DNA of 64,000 bases from SXOA01 sp051004015. GTDB taxonomy: Bacteria; Planctomycetota; Planctomycetia; Pirellulales; Pirellulaceae. A program made the position numbers and the translations under genes. The notes under the pieces are model-generated. The model saw only the letters and a list, made by a program, of their open reading frames with translations, did no database searches and had not been told where the DNA came from. The stretch's first letter is position 1; every line of letters starts with the position of its first letter. This document shows, piece by piece, positions 32,928-42,651 of the stretch. Location of the stretch: positions 62,001-126,000 of the forward strand of contig JBPCKT010000157.1 in NCBI GenBank assembly GCA_051004015.1, in the 5' to 3' direction.

Positions 32928-35900
32928 CTATCTCGGCGGCTGGACCGGAACCGGCAATCCTCCGGGGAGACGCAGCCCGCGGAGCGGAATCGGAATGCCC
33001 GGCGGCGCGCCGTTCCGGTTTCCTGGCGGCATCTGGTTGAGGGCCCGGAATACGTCCGCGGCTACATCCACCACGGTCCCGCGCTGCTCACCCAACGTGC
33101 GGCTGGACATCATTCCCGTCTGCGCGGGTGGGCGAGGGGGGGCGGGATTGTCCGTGAATTTCAGAGTCAGCGAACGGCTGCCGTCGTTGCCCGAAACTTG
33201 GATCATGACTGTCTTCGCTTCGCGGTCGCAGACCGTGTCGCAAAGCGTAGCCTGTCCGGAAAACCCATCCTCCTCAAAAACGACGCTGCCGTCCCGCCGG
33301 TCGAGGCAGAGCACGGACCCAACGCTGCTGGTCGCGCTACCGCTACGGAAAACTCTCTTCAAGCGCGCGAATACCAGCACCGGGGATTCCGTCGGCTGAT
33401 CGGGCGGCAATGCGTGCTGCGAGACAAACGCCGGCGTCTGCCACTGAGTAGCGCCTGTGGCACGGTCAAATGCATAGACCTTGCCGTGTACCGATAACCC
33501 CGCCGGCCAGCCGTTTTGCAGCGGAGACGCGGTGACGCCGTTTGTCTCGCCGGATGGGGGCTGGCTGGTGGTCAGCAGGTACTGCCCCCGGGAGGCTACG
33601 ACGGCAATCGACTGCAGTAAAGGTTCCGCGTCTATCTGCGCCAGAATCAACTCCTTGCCGGTTCTCATGGAGACGACGGTAAACCTGCCGCTCGGCTCCA
33701 GCAGGGCCAACTCTTCGCCGTCGATGAGGAAGCCTTTGGCCGGCTGATCCAAGTTTTTGGACCACAGCCCGGTACCCTGATTGGTCGCGTCATACAGGCG
33801 GAGATGCACGGCCTTTCCGTCGCCCGTTTCCCAGGCCAGCACGTTGCGGCCGCAAGTGGCCCAGCGGTGATCTTGCCGATCCACCATACGCCGGTCGAGC
33901 AGCGTGCCATCAATCGCGCTGTAGACCAGGGCCTGATCCGATTTCTCACCCGGCGCGATAACAACGATTTTCTGCTCGTCGCCAAACACGTCCGATTCAG
34001 CTTCGATTCCCGATCTCTCCCACAGCACTTTCCCGGTCAACGCCTCCACACAGACCAGTTGCCGGCCGCGCAGGTAAGTAACTTCCAGCCCGTTGACTGC
34101 GCCGATGGTTCCCTGGCCGCGGTCGAAAACCAGGTTATTACGGACGTTGCTCGGCAGCAGCGGGTTGGTGGTCGTCGTGGTGGTGCGAGTCGGGAAGCCA
34201 TACCGTCCTCCCCGCGAATTTGGGGCGCCGTCGGCGCTGTCCACTCGCCATAAGAGGCTCTCGGTGGTGATTCCGGGTCGCGTGCGCAAGGCGTCAATAG
34301 CCAGAATCTCTCCGCCACTGCAAACGAGCATCAGGTGCCCCACCACTTTCCCGGACGATGGAATCGTCGGGAATACCTGCGAAGCGCCGCGAGCCAGTGA
34401 CGTGGTGGATATCAGCTTGTTGGAGCTGTCGAAGGCTCGGAATGTCGTCTCGTTGAGAATCTGTCCGCGTAGTCCGCGGGAAGCAGCACCCCGAAATTCG
34501 CTGATCGGCACCAGGAATCGAGAATTGCCCCCGAAGCCCACGCTGGCCCCTGTCATGTCCATCACTTTGGTTTCCACATTGCCGCCAGGCCAGATGCGGG
34601 ACGCGATTTGCCGCTGCATGTTCGGTCGTTGGGCCGCTTCCTCGGCCAGGTCTTTGCCTGTCTTGCCGGGCAGACAGACCACGGCAGAGTACATTTCCGC
34701 CAGGGTCTCCAAACGCTCGCGAGCGAGCTCAAATCGCCCCGCTGCCTCGTAAGCGGTAGCCAGAACGGCCTGGGCGCGGGCCGCAATGGTGGGCTCGCTA
34801 TGCGTCGCCAATTCGCCCAGAGCCAGCTCGGCTTCCAGGAATTTGCCCCCTTCCACATAGCGCTGGGCCAGCTCCAATTGCCCTTCCACTGCCAGCGGAT
34901 GGAAGCGAAAGAAGTCCACGAAATCGGCAAGCGCCGCGGAGCCGGCGGCGGCCTTCGCCTTAACCAGGCGAGAATGCACCTGCACTTCCAATTGCTGCTT
35001 TACTTCTGGATTGGCCTTCGCGAACAGCGCTGCCAGGCGGGCGCTAATCCACCGCTCGCGGCGAGCGGAATGTTCCCGCGATAGCTCCTCCATTTCTGCT
35101 CCCGCTTCGCCCGGCTGGTCGCGGAGGGCGATGTAAGCGGCAAAAGCCTCCAGCGGGCTGCCGGCTTTTTCCATGGCCTGGGCCCGCAGACGGTAAAACT
35201 CCCGCCGCAGCACGGGCTGGTCCGCCAGCAGCGGCTCAGCTTCCAGCGCCAAAGCCTGATGCGCGGCAAAGTCGGCGCGGAGGAGCGAGAGCATGGTCCG
35301 GGCGAGCAGGGCTTTTGTTTCGGCGTCATCGGGAGCGAGAATCAGGGCCCTCCGCAGCGTCCGCAAGGCCTCTTCCTGCTTGCCGTCTTGCAGCAGGATT
35401 TCCCCCTTGCGGGCCAGCGCCCAAGGGTCATTCGCGTTCTTCGCCAGCAGGGCTTCCGTCCGTTTGCGGAGCGGCTCGGTCAGGTAGTACGACGAGATGC
35501 CCTCCGGGGTCTGCGAAACCAGCTCGTCTTTGTAACAAACCAGGTTGCCCAGCGGGCTGACCGTTTTCACCTGCGCCGCAAGCGCCCCTTTGTCCAAATC
35601 AATCTTGAATAGGTGAGACGAGCTGGTTGGCAGGTAGTAAAAGTGCTCGCTGTAGTAGCCGCGTCCGGACGGGGCATCGCCATTGAGGTCCACCGGTACG
35701 GCCCAAGCTTCTTTGCCATCCGCCAGGTTGATGGCCTTCACCTGCTTCTTCCCCACGAGGATCGCCTTGCCATCATGCACGCAGCCGATGAACAGCATCT
35801 CCTCGCACGGCAGCGGCGTCCATTTGGCCTTGCCTGTGAGCAGGTCGAGGCAGTGCAAGTCCATCGATTCAATCGGCGTCAGGAGAACGATGCCGCCGGC

Positions 35901-37763
35901 GATTGTCACGGAGCCGTCAATCCAATGAGAAGTCTTCTCGGGGTCCGTGGTGACCGGCATTTGGAATCCGCGATTGAACCGTTGGAAATTTCCAGCATCC
36001 AAGCGCGGGTATTGATAACCCCAGCGAAGGGTGCGGGTGGCGAGATCGACCGCGGCCACGCCTTCGCCGGAAGTCGGGCAGACCAGCACCCCTTCCGCGA
36101 ACGACGGGGTGGCGCCCGCCAGCCGTCGTACGCTATCAAACATGATGGTCCGCCCTTCGGGCATCATGGCCAGCGACTGCTTCCATTCCACCATGCCGGT
36201 CTTGGCACTCAGGCAGAGCAGGCGAATCTCGCCATTGAATTCCGCCAGCACGAACAACTGCCCGGCCATGGGGAGCGGCGGGCCGAGGAAAAACGCACCG
36301 GACAAATTCGGGTCGTCCTCGCCGCTTTCGCCACCGACCTTCCAATTGAGGGAACCCTGGCGATGGAGGTCAATCGCCGCCAGCTTGTTGAAGGATTGCT
36401 GCGTGAACGGGTTGTTGAACATCCCGCCGCGTCCCCCAAGAATCATCCGCTGCATCTGGGTGTTATTAGATACAGCCGGAAAGCCAATCTCGTCGATCAA
36501 GAACACCTGGTTGCCGTCGCTGCTCATTTCGCCGTAGGGATGGTCTTTCCAGATGCGAACGTCGAGCTGTTGATCGCGGGTGGAATTCAGCGGGTTGCGG
36601 GATTGCGTCGTGTTAGTCCGGGTGGCCTTGTCATAGGCGCTTTCATCCCAGGGGAAGTACCAAATCCGCTTTCCCTGGTCTTGCAGCGAAGCCCCCATCA
36701 CCCGGTCCGCCGTGCGATAAATCACATAGTCCTTCACCACCAGCGGCTGCAGCGCGGGGATGATGACTTTGTCGGCGGGATTCTTGGCCAGTTGCCGCAG
36801 TTTGATGGCATCCTGCGGATCGTCGACGGCGGGAACGGTCCACCGCGGCGAAAGAAGGGGCAGGCTGGCGCTCGTGGAGGCGGTGCGAGTCTCATTTCCG
36901 CGGAACATCACCCACTGCAAGGCATCGGCATTGCGGGCCTTCCCGCCGTTTCCCACCAGCCTGGTCAACCAGTCCAAGGCGTCAACGTCCCGGTCGAAAA
37001 GCACGACAGGCTTGTTTCCGACAGCAATCTTGGCCCCGGGATTCCGCTGCCGCAGCGAAACCAGAGTCTCCTTTGCCTTGTCGGACTGGCCGGCGAATTG
37101 CCAACTGGTGGCGAGCAGGATGGAAAGCTCCGGATCATACTGGGCCGCCGCGGTGGGGGCTTCCGCCACGCGCTTGAACGCCAGCGCCGCCGCCAGCGGC
37201 CGCCCTTGGTCGAGATTCAGCCGCCCCAGCAGGATCGCCGCCTCGTAACCAGCCTTGGTGTGAAAGTAGCGGCGGGCCACTTCCGTGAGCTGGGCAATAT
37301 TGCCTTCCGCGAGGGCCGCATCGAGCATGACCCGGGCATCCGCGCCGTAATTGAGCTCGTACAGTCGCCGCCCTTTTTCCGGCATTGCGCCGAGCATTTG
37401 CAGGGCCTGGGTCTTCAGGCTGGTTTGCGTTTCCCCAGGATTCAGGCTCGGCAAAAAAAAGTCGTCCGCGAGCTCTGCCTGATTGGATTTCAGCTCGGGG
37501 CCTGCTGTTTCGCCATTGAGGATCCCGCCTAGCGCCTCCACAGCGTCCGCGTATCGCTCTTCCGTGATCGCCGTTTGGGCTCGACTCAACTGCTGCCGGA
37601 GCGCTCGCGGAGCGGGCATGAAGATGGTGATAACGTTGTCGGGATTTGCCCCACCGATTTTGGGCGCAAGTACCTGAGCAGCCGCGGGAATCGCCCCTGC
37701 CGCCACAACCCCGAAAACGAGGAGGGTGGACCAGACGGCCCGAGGGGCATGCAGCGCTTTCAT
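32928..37763 (-). CDS. Giant exported TPR and double PQQ-type beta-propeller protein
   Basis: 1611 aa from the ATG at 37761-37763, with a GGAGGTTGCC Shine-Dalgarno sequence. The 18 extra codons of the longer ORF encode a dispersed repeat (NPHPGPLPYGEGE) and are rejected. A signal peptide (about 1-32) is followed by a TPR-like region (about 45-260: ERYADAVEALGGIL, QGRPLAAALAFKRV), a first PQQ-like propeller (about 290-780: VDLATRTLRWGYQY, LLTGKAKWTPLP), a central TPR block (about 790-1060) and a second propeller (about 1110-1590: VEALTGKVLWERSG, DRATGATQWQTPAF). No catalytic residues are evident. Periplasmic scaffold or assembly function is inferred from fold alone. Confidence 0.85.
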   Translation of the reverse strand: MKALHAPRAVWSTLLVFGVVAAGAIPAAAQVLAPKIGGANPDNVITIFMPAPRALRQQLSRAQTAITEERYADAVEALGGILNGETAGPELKSNQAELADDFFLPSLNPGETQTSLKTQALQMLGAMPEKGRRLYELNYGADARVMLDAALAEGNIAQLTEVARRYFHTKAGYEAAILLGRLNLDQGRPLAAALAFKRVAEAPTAAAQYDPELSILLATSWQFAGQSDKAKETLVSLRQRNPGAKIAVGNKPVVLFDRDVDALDWLTRLVGNGGKARNADALQWVMFRGNETRTASTSASLPLLSPRWTVPAVDDPQDAIKLRQLAKNPADKVIIPALQPLVVKDYVIYRTADRVMGASLQDQGKRIWYFPWDESAYDKATRTNTTQSRNPLNSTRDQQLDVRIWKDHPYGEMSSDGNQVFLIDEIGFPAVSNNTQMQRMILGGRGGMFNNPFTQQSFNKLAAIDLHRQGSLNWKVGGESGEDDPNLSGAFFLGPPLPMAGQLFVLAEFNGEIRLLCLSAKTGMVEWKQSLAMMPEGRTIMFDSVRRLAGATPSFAEGVLVCPTSGEGVAAVDLATRTLRWGYQYPRLDAGNFQRFNRGFQMPVTTDPEKTSHWIDGSVTIAGGIVLLTPIESMDLHCLDLLTGKAKWTPLPCEEMLFIGCVHDGKAILVGKKQVKAINLADGKEAWAVPVDLNGDAPSGRGYYSEHFYYLPTSSSHLFKIDLDKGALAAQVKTVSPLGNLVCYKDELVSQTPEGISSYYLTEPLRKRTEALLAKNANDPWALARKGEILLQDGKQEEALRTLRRALILAPDDAETKALLARTMLSLLRADFAAHQALALEAEPLLADQPVLRREFYRLRAQAMEKAGSPLEAFAAYIALRDQPGEAGAEMEELSREHSARRERWISARLAALFAKANPEVKQQLEVQVHSRLVKAKAAAGSAALADFVDFFRFHPLAVEGQLELAQRYVEGGKFLEAELALGELATHSEPTIAARAQAVLATAYEAAGRFELARERLETLAEMYSAVVCLPGKTGKDLAEEAAQRPNMQRQIASRIWPGGNVETKVMDMTGASVGFGGNSRFLVPISEFRGAASRGLRGQILNETTFRAFDSSNKLISTTSLARGASQVFPTIPSSGKVVGHLMLVCSGGEILAIDALRTRPGITTESLLWRVDSADGAPNSRGGRYGFPTRTTTTTTNPLLPSNVRNNLVFDRGQGTIGAVNGLEVTYLRGRQLVCVEALTGKVLWERSGIEAESDVFGDEQKIVVIAPGEKSDQALVYSAIDGTLLDRRMVDRQDHRWATCGRNVLAWETGDGKAVHLRLYDATNQGTGLWSKNLDQPAKGFLIDGEELALLEPSGRFTVVSMRTGKELILAQIDAEPLLQSIAVVASRGQYLLTTSQPPSGETNGVTASPLQNGWPAGLSVHGKVYAFDRATGATQWQTPAFVSQHALPPDQPTESPVLVFARLKRVFRSGSATSSVGSVLCLDRRDGSVVFEEDGFSGQATLCDTVCDREAKTVMIQVSGNDGSRSLTLKFTDNPAPPRPPAQTGMMSSRTLGEQRGTVVDVAADVFRALNQMPPGNRNGAPPGIPIPLRGLRLPGGLPVPVQPPR

Positions 37764-38178
37764 GGCAACCTCCCCCTCTCCGTATGGGAGAGGGCCGGGG
37801 TGAGGGTTGAGCATCATCCTGACTTGTTATCAAAAAATATCTTACCAAAACGTGCCGTCGGCGAACAATCAAATCCTCACCGCGGATATCGCCGTGACCC
37901 ACTGGTTACAACCACTCCATTATACCCAGGTGTGTTTCAGGACTTTCCGCGGCCACCTCCGGCGAGTCGCCGAAGGCGTAATTCGCCCTGTTTTCTGTGG
38001 AAACCGCCAAGAATTCGCCCAAATATTCGACTTTTTGTCGATTTTACCGCCATTTTTCGCTCCGGGCCGTTGCATTTTACCGCGAAGAGTATCTAATCAC
38101 CCACCATCCGCAGCGCGGAAAACAGCGTATTTTCACGTTTCATTCTCACCAAGGAACCTCACTAGGAGGGTGGCCACC
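37764..38178. other. 415-bp divergent intergenic region before the HU-like gene
   Basis: Contains the dispersed ccctctcc...ggagaggg hairpin near 37775-37800 (which also abuts the giant gene's ribosome site), then about 350 bp with no gene or clear motif. AT-rich tracts near 37827-37850 and 38030-38055 may include promoters, but no convincing -35/-10 pair can be named. Confidence 0.5.
37775..37800. repeat. Hairpin repeat of the 'NPHPGPLPYGEGE' family
   Basis: ccctctcc and ggagaggg arms around a 4-nt loop, followed by ccggggtgaggg. In the minus direction the element translates as HPGPLPYGEGE, a well-known pattern from dispersed intergenic repeats in bacteria. It lies within 40 bp upstream of the giant gene's start. 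Confidence 0.65.
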
Positions 38179-38496
38179 ATGGCAAAGAAATCGAGTGCGA
38201 AGGCTCCGAGCAAGTCGGAAGTGTATGCCAGCATCTCGGAGACGACGGGCGTCTCCAAAAAGGATGTCGGCGCGGTGTTGGATGCCCTGTCCGCCGAAAT
38301 TGGCAAAGCCATCGGCAAGAAGGGCGCGGGGGTCTTCCAGATTCCCGGCCTGTGCAAAGTCATTCGCCGCGAAGTCCCGGCCCGTCCCGCCAAAAAGGGC
38401 GTGATGGTCCTGGGTCAGCTCCGCGACCTGCCGGCCAAGCCGGCTTCCAAGAAGGTCGTCGTTCGCCCGCTCAAGGCGCTCAAGGCGATGATTTAG
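38179..38496 (+). CDS. HU/IHF-like DNA-binding protein
   Basis: 105 aa from the ATG at 38179, 9 bp after AGGAGG. The N-terminal region KSEVYASISETTGVSKKDVGAVLDALSAEIGKAI matches the HU helical body; FQIPGLCKVIRREVPARPAKKG begins the beta-arm region, but the standard GFG...RNPQTG arm is altered (RPAKKGVMVLGQLRDLPAKPASKKVVVRPLKALKAMI). It is basic and may bind DNA with a non-standard arm. The 5' part of the longer ORF is rejected. Confidence 0.88.
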   Translation: MAKKSSAKAPSKSEVYASISETTGVSKKDVGAVLDALSAEIGKAIGKKGAGVFQIPGLCKVIRREVPARPAKKGVMVLGQLRDLPAKPASKKVVVRPLKALKAMI

Positions 38497-38527
38497 GCAT
38501 TTGCCTTTTAGGCACACATCAAACCCA

Positions 38528-38559
38528 CGGGTTTCCCGTCTGTGCGACGCGGAAACCCG
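38528..38559 (+). terminator. Candidate terminator after the HU-like gene
   Basis: Perfect 9-bp arms cgggtttcc (38528-38536) and ggaaacccg (38551-38559) with a 14-nt loop, followed by a short cctttc rather than a long T-run. It starts 31 bp after the stop codon. Confidence 0.5.
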
Positions 38560-38570
38560 CCTTTCTAATG

Positions 38571-38653
38571 TCGAAATTCGAATGGCGAATGACGAATTGA
38601 GCAGGTAAATACCGTCTTTCCATTCGTCATTCGCAATTCGTCATTCGAATTTC
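38571..38653. repeat. Inverted tandem repeat (gaatggcgaatgacgaatt words)
   Basis: gaaattcgaatggcgaatga on the left and cattcgcaattcgtcattcg on the right, spaced by about 20 bp. Each arm contains two or three copies of gaatg/cattcg words. Between the HU-like and nucleotidyltransferase-HD genes. Confidence 0.75.
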
Positions 38654-38705
38654 CCCCTTTCCCCATGCCCACGCGCGCCACTTTCCTGGGCTTACGGCGC
38701 ACTCG

Positions 38706-39809
38706 ATGTCCAATCCGAAGTTGCGGCGGCAAATTGCCTTCGAAGCCGCCAGGTTGATGTACTCCCGCGAGGAGTCGGAATACTTTCGGGCCAAGCAAAA
38801 AGCCTCCCATCGCATCTGCCAGGGCTGGGTCAAACCTGCCGATCTGCCAAGCAATGCGGAGATCAGGGACGAAATTCTGACCTTCGCCCGCCTGCACGAA
38901 GGGGATGCCCGCAAGGACAATCTCCGCGAGATGCGCCTCGAAGCTCTCCGCTTGATGCGCCTCCTCGCCCGCCATCGGCCGCGGCTGATCGGCAGCGTGA
39001 TGACGGGGCATATCCGGGCGGGGAGCGATATCGACCTGCATGTCTTCTCCGACAGCATCGACGCCGTCACGTCGATTCTCGATGAGCACGGCATGGTCTA
39101 CGACGTGGAGCACAAACGGGTCCGCAAAGATGGCGAGGAGCGAATCTTCACGCACGTCCATGTCAAGGACCGCTTCCCGTTCGAGCTCACCGTCTATGCG
39201 TCGAACCTGGTTTCGTACGTCTTCAAAAGCTCCATCACCGGCAAAGCGATTGAGCGGGCCAGCATCGCCCAGCTCGAGCAGTTCCTGGCCGCCGAATATC
39301 CCGCTCTCGACCTGAATGCCGCCCTGGACGAAGTCGCCAGCAAAGTGGACCGCTTCCAGGTCTATCAAAGCCTCCTGCTGCCGATGGAAAACGTGAAGCA
39401 GAACCCCAAGTATCATCCGGAGGGGGAAGCCCTGTATCACTCGCTGCAGGTCTTCGACCACGCCCGCGATGCACTCGCCTATGACGAGGAATTCCTCCTT
39501 GCCGCCCTGCTGCACGACATTGGCAAGGCCATCGACCCGCACGACCACGTCGCCGCCGGCCTGGAAGCCCTGGAGGGCTTCATCACCGAGCGGACCGCCT
39601 GGTTCATCGAGCACCACATGCTGGCCCACCAGGTGCTCGACGGCACCATCGGCCAGCGGGCTCATCGCCGGCTCAAGGAATCCGAGAGCTACGACGAGCT
39701 CCTGCTCCTCTGCCGCTGCGACCGCGCCGGCCGAGCGCAAGGCGTCGAATCGCCCGAATTGGACGATGCCCTCGATTACATCCGGGACCTCGCCCAGTCC
39801 TTCGGCTGA
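38706..39809 (+). CDS. Nucleotidyltransferase-fold and HD-domain protein
   Basis: 367 aa. The N-terminal half carries a nucleotidyltransferase motif GSVMTGHIRAGSDIDLHVFSD (about 98-118: the G-S...D-x-D pattern), and the C-terminal half an HD motif, YHSLQVFDHARDAL and LLHDIGKAIDPHDH (about 248-285), with a later conserved His in EHHMLAHQVLDG. The combination resembles relatives of CCA-adding enzymes and of GlnD-type proteins, but no tRNA-binding domain is apparent. Substrate unknown. Confidence 0.85.
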   Translation: MSNPKLRRQIAFEAARLMYSREESEYFRAKQKASHRICQGWVKPADLPSNAEIRDEILTFARLHEGDARKDNLREMRLEALRLMRLLARHRPRLIGSVMTGHIRAGSDIDLHVFSDSIDAVTSILDEHGMVYDVEHKRVRKDGEERIFTHVHVKDRFPFELTVYASNLVSYVFKSSITGKAIERASIAQLEQFLAAEYPALDLNAALDEVASKVDRFQVYQSLLLPMENVKQNPKYHPEGEALYHSLQVFDHARDALAYDEEFLLAALLHDIGKAIDPHDHVAAGLEALEGFITERTAWFIEHHMLAHQVLDGTIGQRAHRRLKESESYDELLLLCRCDRAGRAQGVESPELDDALDYIRDLAQSFG

Positions 39810-39889
39810 CCGGCGCTCCGCACAAGCAGCCTTCCCGCCGCGTTATACTGGCGACCGACGGAATGATCAGAAATCTAGGAGTATCACCG

Positions 39890-40720
39890 ATGAACACCGC
39901 CCGTCGTACTTTTATGGCTGCCGGAGCTGCGGCGCTCGCCTTCGCGCCGGTTGCCGCGGTCCGGGGAGATGAGAAACAGGGGGAGCCGGCGAAGGTGGAC
40001 GGCCTGAGCTGTCTGGATTACGGCCGCTCGTTCATCTGCAACACGGCCTCGTTCAATGCCGTCCGCTTTTGGGTGGAAAGTCGCACCGTGCTGGTGGACG
40101 GCGAACAGCGGTTGGAGTTCTATCAGTGCGGGTCGTGCAAGAGCGAGAACACGTTTGCCAAGGAGGATTTGTTCGCCAAGGAGAATTATGACTTCATGCC
40201 GATTTTGGGGGACGGGCATTGGCTGGTCTTCCGCCGCACGGCGAAGCTCAATCCGAATTATCGCCAGATCAAGACGCTGGACGGATTTTGGGGTCCTGCG
40301 AACCTCAAGCTTCGGGAAGCCCGCAAGTTGACCGTGCTGGAAACCTGGGAGCAGATTCGCGACGCCACCGCCGCCGCCATGCCGATTGTCAGCCGCACGG
40401 AAATCCAAGACGAAACGACCGGACTCAAAGCCATCATCGAGTGCCCGGTGAAGACGATGAACGTCAGCCTCGACAACATGCTGTACCAGGTGGATACGGG
40501 CCCCGTCGTTCTCCCCGATTTGAGCAAACGCTACGAACCCCGCATCGACTGCTTGCGGCTGGCCTTCGTGGCCTTCAACGCCCCGCACTTCGCCGACTTC
40601 GTCATCGAGCAGCCGACGAAGGTGATTGAAGAGGAGCAGGAGAAATGTCAGATTCACCATTACTCCGGGCCGATCAGCCTGAAGGCCAAAAACACGCTGC
40701 TGGCAGTGGGGGACGCATGA
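39890..40720 (+). CDS. Exported protein of unknown function
   Basis: 276 aa from the ATG at 39890 (taggag upstream). The N-terminus TARRTFMAAGAAALAFAPVAAVRG is a signal peptide with a twin-Arg-like pair. The mature part has four Cys residues early (CLDYGRSFIC, CGSC) and no family I recognise; YQCGSCKSENTF could form a metal or disulfide site. It heads a tight four-gene exported set: its TGA overlaps the next ATG by 4 bp. Confidence 0.7.
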   Translation: MNTARRTFMAAGAAALAFAPVAAVRGDEKQGEPAKVDGLSCLDYGRSFICNTASFNAVRFWVESRTVLVDGEQRLEFYQCGSCKSENTFAKEDLFAKENYDFMPILGDGHWLVFRRTAKLNPNYRQIKTLDGFWGPANLKLREARKLTVLETWEQIRDATAAAMPIVSRTEIQDETTGLKAIIECPVKTMNVSLDNMLYQVDTGPVVLPDLSKRYEPRIDCLRLAFVAFNAPHFADFVIEQPTKVIEEEQEKCQIHHYSGPISLKAKNTLLAVGDA

Positions 40721-42651
40721 GAGGAGTTGCTTCTACTTTGGCATATATCCTTGGAGTCTCCGCTGGCATGATGGCTTGCGCTGCGGATGATGCGGATATT
40801 CGGCCACTTTCGCCTGAGCTCCGGGAAAGATGCTTGACCGTGCTTCGCTCGGCCCTGGAAGGGGATGAGTTCTGGCCCGCCATGCACGCGGCGGAGGCAC
40901 TCACGCTGGCGGGGGAAGGGAAGTCGGTTGTCCCGCTGCTCGAAGCGCGACTGAAACTAGATCAAGACCCTCAGCATCGTTGTGGCTTGGCCCGGGAGAT
41001 TGTTCGCACCGGCCAGCGCGAGCCGTTGGCCATTCTTTGGCAGACGCTGGCCGATACGAAGTCAAACGGCCGCGTCCACGCCGCCGAAAGTCTCTACAAG
41101 ATCGGCGAAGTCGGCGATGGCAAACTCCTGCGGTCCGCTATGCAGGAGAAGGAAAACCCCAAGCTGCAAATCATGGCCGCGGCGGCTTTGGGACGAGCGG
41201 GAAATCGGCAGGCGCTGAAGCTGGTTCGCGAACATCTGAAGTCCGACGATCCCGAGCTGCGAAAACTAGCCGCTTGGGTGCTGGGGCTGATCGGTAATTC
41301 CAAAGAGGATATTCCACTCATTCAGAAACTGCGCGACAGCGAAACCGACCCGGTGACGCAATCGTTCTTCGTGAACGCCCTGGCGTGCCTGGGAGAACCC
41401 AAGGCACGCGAAACCCTCGGCAAGAATATCGACTCCTCCGACCAGGTGATTCGCGCCTACGCCGCCGACTTTGCCGCCTGGTCTCGCAGCATGGACGCCG
41501 TGAAGGCAGAACGGCTCAGCGATCCCAACGTGGATGTACGTGTCCGCACTGCCCAGGCCCTCCTGGTTTTCTCCCTGCCGCGACACATCCTCGGCCTCCC
41601 TCTCTCCGCAGCCGGGGATGACATTCAAGTGGATGTGTTCCGTGCCGATGAGAAGCACCCTCGCTACAGCGAAGGCTCCATCATCACGCTCCGAGATGGC
41701 TCGCTGCTTTATGCCACCACCGAGTTTGTCGGTGGCGGCGCTGATCATGCGACGGCAACGATTGTCGCCAAAACCTCGACCGACGGCGGGCGCACCTGGA
41801 GCGAGCAGCGGACGCTGCAAGAAAACATCGGCAAGCAGAACGTGATGTCCGTCACGCTCCGTCGCTTGTCAGGCGATGAAGCAACTGCGCCGCTGGGCAT
41901 GTTCTTCCTACAAAAGAACAGCCAGACGGACCTCAAGGTGCTGCTGCGGATTTCCCAGGACGAAGGCCAGACCTTTGGCGAACCGATAGTCGTCACACCC
42001 GGCCCCGGCTATCACATCATGAACAACGACCGGGTGACGCTTCTTTCCAGCGGCCGGCTGGTCTGCCCGATTTCCTGGACGGATGATATTTTCAAGAAGG
42101 GGAGCCACCTCGTCTGCTTCTGCTATCTCTCCGACGACGACGGACAGACCTGGAAGCGAAGCGCGGACCAGGTCGATCAGCCCCGCCGCGGCGCGATGGA
42201 GCCGGAGGTGGTGGAGCTGACAAACGGCAAGCTGCTGATGACCATCCGCACGCAGCTCGGTTACCCTGCCCTCAGCGTTTCGGACGATGGCGGCGATCAC
42301 TGGTCGGCTCCCGGCAGGATGCCCCTGGATGCGCCCGAATCGCCCGCCACCATCCGCACCATCCCCGCCACGGGGGATTTGCTGCTCGTCTGGAACAAGA
42401 CTTTTGTCATCGACCAATCGCACGGCGGGGAGCGAACACCCCTCACAGTCGCGGTCTCCCCCGACGGCGGCAGAATTTGGAGGCACGTCCGCAATCTGGA
42501 AACCAGCCGCGACCACGCCTATGCTTACACCAGCGTGCTGTTCCACAAGGACCGCGTGCTGCTCAGCTACTACGTTTCTGACAACAAGAGCGGTCGGATT
42601 TCCAGCCGCTTCCGCTCGCTGCCGGTGAGGTGGTTTTATGAAGCTCAATAA
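40717..42651 (+). CDS. Exported HEAT-repeat and sialidase (BNR) fusion protein
   Basis: 644 aa from the ATG at 40717 (ATGA overlap with the previous gene). Signal peptide about 1-23. Residues about 25-290 are HEAT repeats (for example AMQEKENPKLQIMAAAALGRAG and REHLKSDDPELRKLAAWVLG). Residues about 300-644 are a sialidase-type propeller with BNR Asp-box motifs (KTSTDGGRTWSEQ, RISQDEGQTFGE, LSDDDGQTWKRS, VSDDGGDHWSAP, SPDGGRIWRH). Such domains hydrolyse terminal sugars or simply bind glycans; the catalytic Tyr/Glu pair cannot be confirmed. It overlaps the next gene by 14 bp. Confidence 0.88.
   Translation: MRGVASTLAYILGVSAGMMACAADDADIRPLSPELRERCLTVLRSALEGDEFWPAMHAAEALTLAGEGKSVVPLLEARLKLDQDPQHRCGLAREIVRTGQREPLAILWQTLADTKSNGRVHAAESLYKIGEVGDGKLLRSAMQEKENPKLQIMAAAALGRAGNRQALKLVREHLKSDDPELRKLAAWVLGLIGNSKEDIPLIQKLRDSETDPVTQSFFVNALACLGEPKARETLGKNIDSSDQVIRAYAADFAAWSRSMDAVKAERLSDPNVDVRVRTAQALLVFSLPRHILGLPLSAAGDDIQVDVFRADEKHPRYSEGSIITLRDGSLLYATTEFVGGGADHATATIVAKTSTDGGRTWSEQRTLQENIGKQNVMSVTLRRLSGDEATAPLGMFFLQKNSQTDLKVLLRISQDEGQTFGEPIVVTPGPGYHIMNNDRVTLLSSGRLVCPISWTDDIFKKGSHLVCFCYLSDDDGQTWKRSADQVDQPRRGAMEPEVVELTNGKLLMTIRTQLGYPALSVSDDGGDHWSAPGRMPLDAPESPATIRTIPATGDLLLVWNKTFVIDQSHGGERTPLTVAVSPDGGRIWRHVRNLETSRDHAYAYTSVLFHKDRVLLSYYVSDNKSGRISSRFRSLPVRWFYEAQ

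Noticed and set aside
35613..37532. 639-aa plus-strand ORF over the giant propeller gene
   Set aside because: Shadow ORF: no motifs, Arg/His/Gln-biased translation, and the minus strand has a full signal peptide and propeller pattern.
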